DNA from: Alkalimonas mucilaginosa
GTDB taxonomy: Bacteria; Pseudomonadota; Gammaproteobacteria; Enterobacterales; Alteromonadaceae
NCBI RefSeq assembly: GCF_036327005.1
Contig: NZ_JAUGZK010000001.1
Location: 372,001 to 436,000, forward strand
Direction: 5' to 3'
Length of the DNA: 64,000 nt
The position numbers and the translations under genes were made by a program. Below, in pieces: positions 53,242 to 62,762 of the stretch (positions are counted from its first letter, which is position 1; each line of letters starts with the position of its first letter). A model generated the notes under the pieces. It did not search any database. It saw only the letters and a list, made by a program, of their open reading frames with translations, and was not told the origin of the DNA.

Positions 53242-53802
53242 ATGGATGCTTTTCTTGCTTCGTTCACTGCGGTGGCTATTGCCGAAATTGGCGATAAAAC
53301 CCAACTTCTCTCATTATTCCTTGCAGCACGCTTTCGCTCCAAATTAGCCATTATCGCCGGTATTCTGGTCGCTACCTTATTGAATCATGCAGCTTCGGCC
53401 TGGCTGGGTGTCTGGGTGGCGCAGTTTATTCCAGAAGGCTGGCAGGGTTTTCTGCTGGGTGGCTCTTTTATTCTGGTCGCACTCTGGTTGCTTATTCCGG
53501 ATAAAGACGACAGTGAGGATACCGGCGTACTGAAGTTTGGTGCCTTTATGGCCAGCTGCATTTTGTTCTTTTTAGCGGAAATTGGTGACAAAACCCAAAT
53601 TGCCACCGTGATCCTGGCAGCGACTTTTGAGGATGCTATCTGGATGGTGATTTGGGGTACCACCTTTGGTATGCTGGCCGCCAATGTGCCTGTGGTCTAT
53701 GCCGGCAGTTGGTTGATGGAAAAAATTTCGCTCGATTGGGCCCGTCGCGCTGCTTGCGCCATTTTTATGCTGTTGGGTATTCTAACCATTATCAATTATT
53801 AG
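53242..53802 (+). CDS. TMEM165/GDT1 (UPF0016) family manganese exporter
   Basis: 186 residues, six transmembrane helices, and two copies of the EIGDKTQ motif (~16 and ~113) that define the family. The bacterial member MneA of Vibrio exports Mn2+, and the riboswitch in its leader supports the same here. The ribosome site before ATG 53242 is weak, which fits control by the riboswitch. The start is likely set by the first in-frame ATG after the pairing stem. Confidence 0.92.
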   Translation: MDAFLASFTAVAIAEIGDKTQLLSLFLAARFRSKLAIIAGILVATLLNHAASAWLGVWVAQFIPEGWQGFLLGGSFILVALWLLIPDKDDSEDTGVLKFGAFMASCILFFLAEIGDKTQIATVILAATFEDAIWMVIWGTTFGMLAANVPVVYAGSWLMEKISLDWARRAACAIFMLLGILTIINY

Positions 53803-53803
53803 G

Positions 53804-54295
53804 ATGAAGACAACGATGATTGAAGTCAAAGCCGTCAATTACCAGGAACCAGCACAAGCCCAGCAACTGGTGTATTTACTGAACCAGTACGCACTGGATC
53901 CAATGGGGGGCGGGGAGCCTCTGTCGGAGGAAGTACAGGCCCAGCTTGCCAAGCGGTTGGCAGAGCGCAGCGATACCTTCAGTTTTATTGCCTATATCGA
54001 TGGGGTGGCAGCCGCCCTGGTGAATTGCGTGGAGAACTTTTCTACCTTTGCCGCCAGGCCCATTATGAATATTCACGATATTGCTGTGCTGCCCGCTTAC
54101 CGTGGGCAGGGGCTGAGCACCGCATTGCTGCAGGCGGTGGAGCAACTGGCTCGTGCCCGTAACTGCTGCAAACTGACATTGGAAGTGCTGGAAGGCAATA
54201 CCATCGCCAAAGCCAGCTACCAGAAATTTGGCTTTGCCGGCTATCAGCTCGATCCTGCTATGGGCCAGGCGGTGTTCTGGCAGAAAAAGCTCTAG
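53804..54295 (+). CDS. GNAT family N-acetyltransferase
   Basis: 163 residues; Met5 at 53816 is an alternative start. GNAT motif A is VLPAYRGQGLSTALLQAV (residues ~104-121). The acceptor is unknown. It begins one base after the exporter stop and may share its transcript and riboswitch. Confidence 0.85.
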   Translation: MKTTMIEVKAVNYQEPAQAQQLVYLLNQYALDPMGGGEPLSEEVQAQLAKRLAERSDTFSFIAYIDGVAAALVNCVENFSTFAARPIMNIHDIAVLPAYRGQGLSTALLQAVEQLARARNCCKLTLEVLEGNTIAKASYQKFGFAGYQLDPAMGQAVFWQKKL

Positions 54296-54303
54296 GGCAT
54301 GCC

Positions 54304-54732
54304 CTAGCGCTTAAATTTGGTTTCCAAAATCACCGAGGAGTTGGTCCTTTCCACTCCTTCCAGATTGCCGATATCGTCCAGAATATGGCTAAGCTGCTCG
54401 GTATTCTGTGCCTGTACGATGGCAATCAAATCATACTCACCACTGATAGCGTAAAGCGCCGACACCTGTGGCATGTGTTTTAGTTCGAGATTGGTTCGGG
54501 CAGTCAGTTTTTGCCGCACCTTAATCGACACATGGGCCGATACCTGTTCACTGAGAAAGCGACTGCCCAGCTCCACCGTGTAGCCCTGAATCACCCCTTG
54601 CTGCTCCAGCCGTTGCAGCCGGTTTTGAATGGTAGTGCGCGACACATCGAGCGCCCGCGCCAGATCCGACACGCTGGCCCGGCCATTGGTTCTAAGGATA
54701 GCCAGCAACTGTTCATCGTCCGAATTTATCAT
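54304..54732 (-). CDS. Lrp/AsnC family transcriptional regulator
   Basis: 142 residues. N-terminal HTH (ILRTNGRASVSDLARALDVSRTTIQNRLQRLEQQGVI) and C-terminal RAM domain with VSALYAISGEYDLIAIVQ. It is divergent to argD (140 bp gap) and convergent with the GNAT gene. An AsnC-type regulator at the arginine locus may control it in response to an amino acid; not demonstrated. Confidence 0.9.
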   Translation of the reverse strand: MINSDDEQLLAILRTNGRASVSDLARALDVSRTTIQNRLQRLEQQGVIQGYTVELGSRFLSEQVSAHVSIKVRQKLTARTNLELKHMPQVSALYAISGEYDLIAIVQAQNTEQLSHILDDIGNLEGVERTNSSVILETKFKR

Positions 54733-54872
54733 ATCGACACCTTGGCTTATCAGATTGTATGAATAAATGGTAATAATGTACAGAATGATACTGCAAAATG
54801 GCAGTCATGGCGATTACACTGGGCCATCTTTTCTCCGGTTCCCTACCGACAATCCACGCAATGAGGTTTTTC

Positions 54873-56081
54873 ATGCAACAGGTTAACAGAGCACTTTTCG
54901 ATGATGTGATGGTTCCAAACTACGCTCCGGCTCAGATGATCCCGGTCAAAGGTGCCGGCTCCAGAGTCTGGGATCAGCAAGGCAAGGAATACATCGACTT
55001 TGCCGGCGGTATTGCGGTGAACTGTCTGGGGCATTGCCATCCGGCCCTGGTGTCTGCGTTAAAAGAGCAGGGCGAAAAGCTGTGGCATTTATCCAATGTG
55101 CTGACCAATGAGCCTGCTTTGTTGCTGGCCAAAGCCCTGGTCGATGCGACCTTTGCCGAGAAAGTCTACTTTGCCAATTCGGGTGCTGAAGCCAATGAGG
55201 CCGCACTGAAGCTGGCGCGCCGTGTTGCCAAAGACAACTATGGTGACGAGAAGAACCAAATCATTGCCTTTAAACAAGGCTTCCATGGCCGTACATTCTT
55301 TACGGTGACTGTGGGCGGCCAACCGGCTTATTCTGATGGCTTTGGCCCGAAACCGGAAGCCATCGAGCATGCCGAATTCAACAACATTGACAGCTTAAAA
55401 GCACTGATTTCTGATCGCACCTGTGCGGTGATGGTTGAGCCGCTGCAAGGCGAGGGTGGCGTAGTGCCAGCCGATGTGGAGTTTATGCGGCAGGTGCGGG
55501 CGCTGTGCGATCAACACAAGGCCTTGCTGATTTTTGATGAAGTGCAAACCGGCGTTGGCCGCACCGGTGAGCTCTATGCCTATATGGGGTTAGGTGTCAC
55601 GCCTGATATTTTAACCACAGCCAAGGCTCTCGGCGGCGGCTTCCCGATTGGTGCCATGCTTACCACCACCGCCATCGCCAAGCACCTGGTGGTCGGTACT
55701 CATGGTTCAACCTATGGCGGCAACCCCTTAGCTTGTGCTGTGGCGCTGGCGGCACTGAACACCGTCAATCAGCCGGAAGTGTTGGCTGGCGTAAAAGCTA
55801 AAGAGCAGCTGTTTCGTGATGGTTTGTCTCAGATCAATGAAAAATACCAGGTGTTCGCTACCATTCGCGGCCAGGGCTTGCTGTTGGGTGCTGTACTGAA
55901 CAGCGATTATGCCGGCAAGGCGCGTGATTTTATGGTTGCGGCTGCCGAAGAAGGCCTGATGGCGCTGGTAGCGGGTGCCAATGTGGTGCGCTTTACGCCA
56001 TCGCTGGTGATCCCGGATGCGGATATCCGCGAAGGCCTGGCCCGCTTTGAGCGTGCGGTTGCCAAAATCGTACAGGGTTAA
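54873..56081 (+). CDS. argD: Acetylornithine/succinylornithine aminotransferase
   Basis: 402 residues from ATG 54873 (GAGG upstream); longer frames lack a site. PLP lysine 251 in ILTTAKALGGGFPIG, with Asp222 in FDEVQTGVGRTG. The sequence DQQGKEYIDFAGGIAV and SGAEANEAALKLAR are typical of the ArgD/AstC group. It can act in arginine biosynthesis and in the arginine succinyltransferase (AST) route. The following astA makes the second role likely, so it may be dual ArgD/AstC. Confidence 0.92.
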   Translation: MQQVNRALFDDVMVPNYAPAQMIPVKGAGSRVWDQQGKEYIDFAGGIAVNCLGHCHPALVSALKEQGEKLWHLSNVLTNEPALLLAKALVDATFAEKVYFANSGAEANEAALKLARRVAKDNYGDEKNQIIAFKQGFHGRTFFTVTVGGQPAYSDGFGPKPEAIEHAEFNNIDSLKALISDRTCAVMVEPLQGEGGVVPADVEFMRQVRALCDQHKALLIFDEVQTGVGRTGELYAYMGLGVTPDILTTAKALGGGFPIGAMLTTTAIAKHLVVGTHGSTYGGNPLACAVALAALNTVNQPEVLAGVKAKEQLFRDGLSQINEKYQVFATIRGQGLLLGAVLNSDYAGKARDFMVAAAEEGLMALVAGANVVRFTPSLVIPDADIREGLARFERAVAKIVQG

Positions 56082-56087
56082 CAACGG

Positions 56088-57125
56088 ATGCTGGTTATTC
56101 GCCCTATTCAAAGCAGTGACTTTGCTGCGCTGCGTCAGATCGCAGAAGAGTCCGGCCCGGGTTTTACTTCCCTGCCGGTCAACGATGGTCGGCTGCAGCA
56201 AAAGATTGCCCACTCTGAAAGCAGTTTTGCAGACTGTGTCGAGCAGCCGGGCCAACAGGGCTATCTGTTCGTGCTGGAGGATACCGCAACGGGTAGTATT
56301 GTTGGTACCACCGGGATTGAAGCGGCGGTGGGACTGGAGACGCCACTGTATCATTTTCAGCAAAATAGGGTGATGCATCACTCGGCCGAGCTGAATGTGT
56401 TAAATCAGCTGAAAACGTTGACGCTTTGCAACGATTACACCGGTGCTTCGGAAATCTGCACGCTGTTTTTGCGCCAAAGCTATCGCACCGGCTATACCGG
56501 GCGTTTTTTATCCAAGGTGCGTTTTTTGTTTATGGCCGAGCATCCACAGCGCTTTGCCGAGACAGTGATTGCCGAAATGCGCGGTGTTTCGAACGGCAAT
56601 GGTCAACCGCCATTTTGGGGCTGGTTGCAAAAGCTGTTTTTAACCATCGATTTTCCGACTGCTGATCATCTGATTGGGGTCGGTAAAAAGGCGTTTATTG
56701 CCGAGCTGATGCCACGTCATCCTATTTATGTGGGCTTGTTACCGGAAGAAGCCCAGCAAGTGATAGGTCAGGTGCATGAGCACACCAGGCCGGCGCTGAA
56801 AATGTTGCAGCAAGAAGGCTTTGTCCATCGTGGCTATGTCGACTTATTCGATGCCGGCCCCACCATCGAAGCCCGTCTTGGTCAGATCCACTCCGTGGCC
56901 AGCAGCCTGAAGGTGCCGGTAAGGGTGGTACCCAAAGTTGAGCCTGGCCAGATGCTGGCAGTCAGCAACACGCAGACCCAGGGCTTTCGCGCCAGCTTCA
57001 GTGAACAGGCCCGCTTTGATGAACATCAGGGGCTGTTGTTAATCCAACCGGAGCTGGCGGATGCACTGCAACTGTCCGATGGCGAGCTGGCCCGCTTTAT
57101 TGTGCTGGAAAAGGGCCGCCGTTAA
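56088..57125 (+). CDS. astA: Arginine N-succinyltransferase AstA
   Basis: 345 residues, complete. Motifs IRPIQSSDFAALRQIAEESGPGFTSLP at the start and FLSKVRFLFMAEHPQRFAETVIAEMRG mid-protein are diagnostic of AstA. It transfers succinyl from succinyl-CoA to arginine as the first step of the AST pathway. It starts 6 bp after argD. No astB or astD follows; the next gene is DUF1338. Confidence 0.95.
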   Translation: MLVIRPIQSSDFAALRQIAEESGPGFTSLPVNDGRLQQKIAHSESSFADCVEQPGQQGYLFVLEDTATGSIVGTTGIEAAVGLETPLYHFQQNRVMHHSAELNVLNQLKTLTLCNDYTGASEICTLFLRQSYRTGYTGRFLSKVRFLFMAEHPQRFAETVIAEMRGVSNGNGQPPFWGWLQKLFLTIDFPTADHLIGVGKKAFIAELMPRHPIYVGLLPEEAQQVIGQVHEHTRPALKMLQQEGFVHRGYVDLFDAGPTIEARLGQIHSVASSLKVPVRVVPKVEPGQMLAVSNTQTQGFRASFSEQARFDEHQGLLLIQPELADALQLSDGELARFIVLEKGRR

Positions 57126-57206
57126 GGCGGTATTGATAGAAAGCAAATTTGTTATACTAGCTGCCCCGCTGGGGCATCCCGGAAGTTAAGAAGTAAGGTG
57201 AGCGTC

Positions 57207-58010
57207 ATGCATAGCAACGTCAATGAGCTGTTTGAAAATCTGTGGCAGAACTACCTGGAAGTAACGCCTTCTGCCAAGCGTGTCCACCAGTTGCTGGGAA
57301 GCTCTCAGCAAGCGGACATTATCAATGACCACATCGCCTTACGTACTTTCAACCTGGAAAAAATCGGGTTGGAAAAGCTGGCTGCGCATTTTAAAGCGGT
57401 TGGCTACGAAGAGTGTGGCGAGTACCATTTTGAAGCGAAAAAACTGTATGCCAAGCATTTTGAGCATCCGGATCGCAATCAGCCGAAGGTCTTTATCTCT
57501 GAGTTGTTGCTGGAGCAGTGCTCTGAGCAGTTGCAGCAGATAGTCGGTGAGCTGGTTGCCCAGATCCCGGATGAGGCAGTTACTGCAGATAACTTCCTGT
57601 ACTCTGGTACTCACTGGTCAGTGGATCATGCCAGTTACGAGAAGCTACTGGCAGAAAGCGAGTACGCAGCCTGGATGGCAGCCTGGGGCTTCCGCGCCAA
57701 TCATTTTACCGTCAGTGTCAATGCGCTGGAGAACTTCGAGACGCTGGAGCAGGTCAATCAGGCACTGAAAGACGGTGGCTTCCTGCTGAATACTTCTGGC
57801 GGCGAAATCAAAGGCAGCAAAGAGGTGTTGCTGGAGCAATCCTCCACCCTGGCTGATCTGATTACCCTGCAGTTCAGCGATGGCCCGGCCACCATTCCAA
57901 GCTGTTTCTATGAGTTTGCCCGTCGCTACGAAGTGGCACCAGGCATCTTGTATACCGGCTTTGTTGCGGCTTCTGCCGATAAAATCTTTGAGAGCACCAA
58001 CGCTCGTTAA
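57207..58010 (+). CDS. DUF1338 domain protein (dioxygenase-like)
   Basis: 267 residues from ATG 57207 (AAGG upstream); GTG 57198 is an alternative. VOC-like family with His42 (NDHIALRTF), His166 (RANHFTVSV) and Glu236 (FYEFARR), likely metal ligands by analogy with HglS, the 2-oxoadipate dioxygenase of Pseudomonas. This protein is much shorter than HglS, so its substrate may differ. It lies 81 bp after astA, at a position where astD is usually found in relatives. Confidence 0.85.
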   Translation: MHSNVNELFENLWQNYLEVTPSAKRVHQLLGSSQQADIINDHIALRTFNLEKIGLEKLAAHFKAVGYEECGEYHFEAKKLYAKHFEHPDRNQPKVFISELLLEQCSEQLQQIVGELVAQIPDEAVTADNFLYSGTHWSVDHASYEKLLAESEYAAWMAAWGFRANHFTVSVNALENFETLEQVNQALKDGGFLLNTSGGEIKGSKEVLLEQSSTLADLITLQFSDGPATIPSCFYEFARRYEVAPGILYTGFVAASADKIFESTNAR

Positions 58011-58036
58011 ACATCAGGCGTACAAGCTATCCTGCC

Positions 58037-58065
58037 ACGCCGGGTGATCCATCACCCGGCGTTTT
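58037..58065 (+). terminator. Terminator after DUF1338
   Basis: An 11-bp stem (58037-58047 with 58052-58062), loop TCCA, followed by TTTT. Confidence 0.88.
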
Positions 58066-58161
58066 CCGTTTTATCATGCATCTGCTTACACTCTAATCAT
58101 TGCGTTTTTTAGGCCACATGATACTTTGTGGCCAGTCACTTGAAAGCTGGATGCTAAACCT

Positions 58162-59619
58162 ATGATACGCAAAACTTTATGGATCGGACTGTTCGCGCTA
58201 TGGCTGTGCTCTGATCTTGCTATTGCCGAGGAACTGACGCTGGAGCGGGTGCAGTTGCAGCTTGAGCATCCAGCCAATGGCAGTCTGCTTAAATTACCCG
58301 GTCAGCCTTATCTGCTGGTATCGGGCTTTAATCAGTATCAGCGTTGGCTTAGCCTTATCAACACCGTTGACTTTACGGTCACACAGCTGGAAATTCCTGC
58401 AGCAGCGCAGTTTTTTAGCAAAGCCACTCTGGCAGGCTTCGAACAGCCGCAACTGGTGTTCTGGGGGATTGATGGCTTGTACCAGATGCGTTTACCGGAT
58501 GGTCAGTATCAGCGGTTGTTGGAACTGAACTCGGTGCACCGGGTGCTGGATCCGGTGCGGCTGCGCCAGCGCAATTTTACGCTGGACCTGGGGGGGGAGC
58601 TGACGGACTTTTTTATTCCGGATTTTACCGAATCGTATCTGCTGCGCCAGCAAGCTGATGGTAGCTTCCGCCAGTACCGGTTGCAGCTGCCCAGTCGCAT
58701 TCAAAGCTGGCAGAGCAGCCTGGATTACCAACCACGTCGTCCTTTTGTACTGGACAGCAATGGCAGTGGCCGCCAGGATTTAGTGGTGGTGGAGGATGGT
58801 CGCTTCTGGGCCTTTCTGCAAGCAGATGACGGCAGTTTCAGTGAGCAGCCAACCGCACTGGATTGGCCGGTGCCCTTATCGACTGAGCGTACGCTGGATC
58901 AGAGAATCGATGCAGGCCGAAGTTACCAGGGACTGCAACTGGATCGGCTGTTTGATGTGCAGGATATGAATGGCGATGGCATCCCTGATCTGGTGATGGT
59001 GCGCGAGCTGCTGGCCGATGCGTTGGAACGCAATAATGAGTACCGCATTCATTTTGGCCGTATGACGGAACAAGGCTTGGTGTTTCAAGCCGAACCGGAT
59101 ACCCGTGTGAAAACGGATAATGTGCCGATAGATGTTGTGATTGGTGATTTTAATGGCAATGGCCGGCAGGATTTTTACATCCCTAACACCAACATTGGGG
59201 TAGGCACCATAGTGCGGGTATTGCTGCGTGGCAATGCCAATCTGGATGTGGATTTTTTCCTGATGAATGAGCAGGGGCGTTATGCCAGCCGGGCTGATTT
59301 GCGCCAGCAGGCGCGGGTAGATGTCAGCATCAGCAATGTACGTTTTGATTTGCCACTGTTTCAATTGGCCGATTTAGCCGGTACTGGTCAGAAACACCTG
59401 TTGGTCGGTGAAAGTGGTCGTTTGCGTTTATACAGCCCGGATAGCGGCCGGTTATTTAGCCGGCGCAGTGAACGCTTGGAGCTGGATGTACCACGTGACA
59501 GCAGCCGGGTACTAATCACCGATCTGACCGGCAATGGCAAAGACGATCTGGTGCTGCCGTTTGATGCGCAGGATAAAAGCGAGCATCGCAATCAGCTGCA
59601 TTTAATCTTTAGTCGCTGA
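58162..59619 (+). CDS. Secreted FG-GAP/VCBS repeat protein
   Basis: 485 residues. Signal peptide to AIA (residue 22). A beta-propeller with Ca2+-type FG-GAP loops: DMNGDGIPDLVMV, DFNGNGRQDFYIP and DLTGNGKDDLVLP. Such proteins bind Ca2+ and mediate adhesion or scaffolding; no catalytic domain is visible. Function unknown. It precedes the ABC exporter genes. Confidence 0.85.
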   Translation: MIRKTLWIGLFALWLCSDLAIAEELTLERVQLQLEHPANGSLLKLPGQPYLLVSGFNQYQRWLSLINTVDFTVTQLEIPAAAQFFSKATLAGFEQPQLVFWGIDGLYQMRLPDGQYQRLLELNSVHRVLDPVRLRQRNFTLDLGGELTDFFIPDFTESYLLRQQADGSFRQYRLQLPSRIQSWQSSLDYQPRRPFVLDSNGSGRQDLVVVEDGRFWAFLQADDGSFSEQPTALDWPVPLSTERTLDQRIDAGRSYQGLQLDRLFDVQDMNGDGIPDLVMVRELLADALERNNEYRIHFGRMTEQGLVFQAEPDTRVKTDNVPIDVVIGDFNGNGRQDFYIPNTNIGVGTIVRVLLRGNANLDVDFFLMNEQGRYASRADLRQQARVDVSISNVRFDLPLFQLADLAGTGQKHLLVGESGRLRLYSPDSGRLFSRRSERLELDVPRDSSRVLITDLTGNGKDDLVLPFDAQDKSEHRNQLHLIFSR

Positions 59620-59715
59620 AGCGGGCTTTTATATTTGCTAACACTTTTCTGATGGGCTCCTGTAGAGCGCAGTGCTAGTCTTTTCCAGTGTAAACGGCTG
59701 GTAAGGAGCTTTCAG

Positions 59716-60657
59716 ATGCAACTTCGTATTGATGCTGTGACCAAGCAGTACGCCACGGTCACAGCGGTGAACCAGGTTAGCTTTCAGATCCAAAGTGGCG
59801 AAATTTTTGCTTTACTTGGCCCGAACGGAGCTGGTAAATCCTCCATTATTCGTATGCTGGTGGGCATGACCAAGCCCGATGCCGGCAATATTTCAGTGTG
59901 TTATCAGGAGCAGAGTTTTCAGCATGTGCCACGGCGCTTACTGGGCTATTTGCCGGAAGACCGTGGCCTTTATGGTGATAAAAGTGTCGAAAAAAACCTG
60001 CTGTTTTTGGCGCAGTTGCATGGACTTGGCAAAGCGGAAGCACTGAGCCGGATGGAGCACTGGCTGGAAGTATTTGAACTAACTGAGCGGCGGCATGACG
60101 ATTTGAAACAGCTGTCTAAAGGCAACCAGCAAAAAGTGCAGCTCATTGCAGCGGTACTGCACAAGCCGGCTCTGGTGATTCTGGATGAGCCTTTCTCTGG
60201 GCTGGACCCCATCAATCAGGAAAAAGTGGTCGATTTCCTCAAGCAGCTCAAGCAAAACGGCATGACAGTGATATTAAGTGCGCATCAGATGGCGATGGTG
60301 GAAAAACTGGCTGATCGCATGGTGCTGATGGCCAAAGGCGAGGTGGTGCTGGCTGGTACCCTGGCCGACATCCGCCAGCAGGCACAACCGGAGGTGCAAA
60401 TTCAGTTAAGCAGCAAAGTGCCGTTGCCGGCTGATTGGTTGCGCAGTCTGGAGGCAGTGACCAGGGTGGAGCTGCCTCAGCCAGAGCAGGCACTGCTGAC
60501 CTTGTCACCGGATGCTGACGTTGGCCCTGTGTTGCAGCAACTGCTGGGCCGGATTGAGCCGGAGCAAATAGCCATGCAAAAACCGGATTTGCATCAGTTG
60601 TACCTGAACGCTATGTCCAGGCATCAGCGGCAAACGCCACAGGAGGCCGCGGCATGA
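59716..60657 (+). CDS. ABC exporter ATP-binding protein (NatA-like)
   Basis: 313 residues. Walker A GPNGAGKS (35-42), signature LSKGNQQKV (~135), Walker B LVILDEPFSGLDP (~155). The C-terminal ~80 residues form a DUF4162-type extension. Overlaps the permease by 4 nt. Together they resemble the NatAB sodium-export type; the substrate is unknown. Confidence 0.9.
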   Translation: MQLRIDAVTKQYATVTAVNQVSFQIQSGEIFALLGPNGAGKSSIIRMLVGMTKPDAGNISVCYQEQSFQHVPRRLLGYLPEDRGLYGDKSVEKNLLFLAQLHGLGKAEALSRMEHWLEVFELTERRHDDLKQLSKGNQQKVQLIAAVLHKPALVILDEPFSGLDPINQEKVVDFLKQLKQNGMTVILSAHQMAMVEKLADRMVLMAKGEVVLAGTLADIRQQAQPEVQIQLSSKVPLPADWLRSLEAVTRVELPQPEQALLTLSPDADVGPVLQQLLGRIEPEQIAMQKPDLHQLYLNAMSRHQRQTPQEAAA

Positions 60658-61832
60658 TATCCCGTCAAAGTCTGATTGTGGCCCGCTGGGAGTTTCTGCG
60701 CTTCTTTAAATGGAAGCAGCAACTGATTTCATACTTGCTGATGCTGGCGGTGATGGGGGGCGGTTTTGCCTGGGTCTATCTGACCGATGAAAGCCGTCAG
60801 CAGTACCGTATTGCCGTGCCTGGCACACTGGTGGTGCAAAATACCGAACAGTTTGAGTTTCAGCGCCCCAGCATCGATCTGTCGCAGCAATTGCAGCAAC
60901 TGCGCGATCACCGAACCTGGCATGCTGTTTTGGCCTATCAGGACGACAGTTGGGTCTTGTACACCGGTGCCAGCAGTAAATGGCTGCCACAATTGGAGCA
61001 GGTACTGCAAAGCTATTTTCAAATGCAACGGGCCGGTGATTTTGGTTTAACCGATGCGCAGCTGACCGAGCTGCAACAGCCAGAGCCAATAGCACGCAAC
61101 TTTTTGGATGATGACTTTAAAGGTGAAGACACGCCGGAGAAGATGATTGCCTTTGCCGTGCTGATTTTATTGCTGATAGGCCTAAGCACTGCCTTTGGCC
61201 AAATTTTAATGAGCATAACCGGCGAAAAGCAGCAGCGGGTGACTGAGCAACTCTATGCCATTGTGACTCCGCAGCAATGGATGGATGGAAAGATGCTTGG
61301 TCATAGCTTCAGCGCCTTGAAAGCCATGCTCACCACCCTGCTGGTGATGTTGGTATTTTTCGTAGTGATATCTGTAATTGCCGGTGACGGCCTGGATCTG
61401 AGCTGGTTGAACTGGTGGGTTATTCTTTGGCTTATTCCCTTTGCATTGGCTGGGTTATTACTTTGTGCCTGCTTTATGGGGGCCATTGCTGCCTCGATTG
61501 ATGATCCCAATACCAGCGGCAAAGGCGTGGTGATGATGGTCACCTGGTTGCCGCTGCTCTTTACCTATCTGGTGATTGAGAGCCCATCCGGCTGGGCTAT
61601 GACGCTGCTGAGTTGGCTACCTGTCACGTCCTTTGCCGCCATGCCGGTGCGGATGTCGATGGTGGAGGTGCCCTGGTGGCAACTCAGCTTGTCGCTGGCA
61701 TTGTTGCTGGCTGCGGTGTACTACATGCGTCGGCTCGGTGGGCGGATTTTCCTGCGTGGCATGCAAATGTACGGCAAAGAGCCCAGTTGGGGCGACATTA
61801 TGCGCTGGGCATTGAGCCGTAAAGCAGACTAA
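60654..61832 (+). CDS. ABC-2 type permease (NatB-like)
   Basis: 392 residues. One transmembrane helix near the N-terminus, a periplasmic loop of ~150 residues, then five more helices (from ~160). Members of the NatB/ABC-2 permease family. Pairs with the ATPase by ATGA overlap. Terminator follows. Confidence 0.9.
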   Translation: MISRQSLIVARWEFLRFFKWKQQLISYLLMLAVMGGGFAWVYLTDESRQQYRIAVPGTLVVQNTEQFEFQRPSIDLSQQLQQLRDHRTWHAVLAYQDDSWVLYTGASSKWLPQLEQVLQSYFQMQRAGDFGLTDAQLTELQQPEPIARNFLDDDFKGEDTPEKMIAFAVLILLLIGLSTAFGQILMSITGEKQQRVTEQLYAIVTPQQWMDGKMLGHSFSALKAMLTTLLVMLVFFVVISVIAGDGLDLSWLNWWVILWLIPFALAGLLLCACFMGAIAASIDDPNTSGKGVVMMVTWLPLLFTYLVIESPSGWAMTLLSWLPVTSFAAMPVRMSMVEVPWWQLSLSLALLLAAVYYMRRLGGRIFLRGMQMYGKEPSWGDIMRWALSRKAD

Positions 61833-61842
61833 AGCTGCAGAC

Positions 61843-61868
61843 AAAGAGCCCGCAGCAGCGGGCTCTTT
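61843..61868. terminator. Bidirectional terminator between permease and aminotransferase
   Basis: An 11-bp stem (61843-61853 with 61858-61868), loop AGCA. Flanked by A/T on both sides; convergent genes on either side. Confidence 0.85.
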
Positions 61869-61890
61869 CGTTCACGCGTTGTGCTAATGC

Positions 61891-62760
61891 TTAAAACTCG
61901 TATTTATGGGCGCTAAACAGCGTCTGTACATCCAGCCAGATATTGCCGGGCTCGCCATCGCCCACCCACTGATCGTTGATTTGCACCACAGGCGCGACCT
62001 CTTTGCTGGAACTGGTTAACCAGACTTCATCGGCGGCCAGTACTTCAGCCCGGCTGATGGCGCGCTCTTCCACCGGGTAGCTGCTGTACTTGCGCAAAAT
62101 CGCCAGCAAAATCAGTCGGGTAATGCCAGGCAGCAGCTCAGTACTCAGTGGCGGGGTAGCAATCACGCCGTCTTTGACCACAAACACATTGCAGGCAGCT
62201 GCTTCGGTCAAAAAGCCTTCGCGGTTAAATAAAATGGTTTCCTGCGCCCCCTGAGCGTAGCCTTGCTGGTAGTGCAGCACATTGCCAAGCAAAGAGGTCG
62301 ATTTGATATGGCAGCGCTGCCAGCGCAAGTCGTCGGCGGTCACCACCCGGTAGCGCGGCGCTTTGTCTTTATCGGCTACTGGTGCCGGCGGGATCTCAAA
62401 CACAAAGGCAAATACCGTAGGCCGGATATTGGCCGGAAAGGCATGATTGCGTTTTACATCGGTGCCGCGGCTCACCTGCAGATAAACCCCCAGGTTCTCT
62501 CCCATGCTCTGGTTTTTCGCCAGCAAATCCGTCAGCAACTGCTGCCAGTCGGCCAGGCTAAGGCCAGCCTCAATGCTCAGTTGCTCAAGGCCGCTTAACA
62601 TCCGCTCCAGATGGGGCACCAGGCCAACAAAGTGGCCCTGGTAGGACGGCACTACTTCGTAGATGCCATCGCCAAATAAAAAGCCACGATCCATTGGCGA
62701 GATGCGGGCCTCAACAGCCGGCAGAAAGTCTCCATTTAAATACACAATACTCATAGTCAT
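61891..62760 (-). CDS. D-amino acid aminotransferase (class IV)
   Basis: 289 residues (Met3 at 62754 is also possible). PLP lysine 153 in HIKSTSLLGN; the D-amino acid transaminase hallmark SRGTDVKRNHAFP (Arg-Asn-His-Ala-Phe-Pro) at 98-110 separates it from branched-chain transaminases. It makes D-Glu from D-Ala and 2-oxoglutarate, among others. It starts 2 bp past DUF4392, so the two are co-translated. Confidence 0.88.
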   Translation of the reverse strand: MTMSIVYLNGDFLPAVEARISPMDRGFLFGDGIYEVVPSYQGHFVGLVPHLERMLSGLEQLSIEAGLSLADWQQLLTDLLAKNQSMGENLGVYLQVSRGTDVKRNHAFPANIRPTVFAFVFEIPPAPVADKDKAPRYRVVTADDLRWQRCHIKSTSLLGNVLHYQQGYAQGAQETILFNREGFLTEAAACNVFVVKDGVIATPPLSTELLPGITRLILLAILRKYSSYPVEERAISRAEVLAADEVWLTSSSKEVAPVVQINDQWVGDGEPGNIWLDVQTLFSAHKYEF

Positions 62761-62762
62761 AC

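Noticed and set aside
54761..54783. ArgR (ARG box) operator upstream of argD
   Set aside because: Only a single half-site TGAAT is present; the second half does not match, so the operator cannot be supported.
55728..56381. 217-codon open frame antisense to argD-astA
   Set aside because: Shadow frame; both sense genes are complete and recognised.
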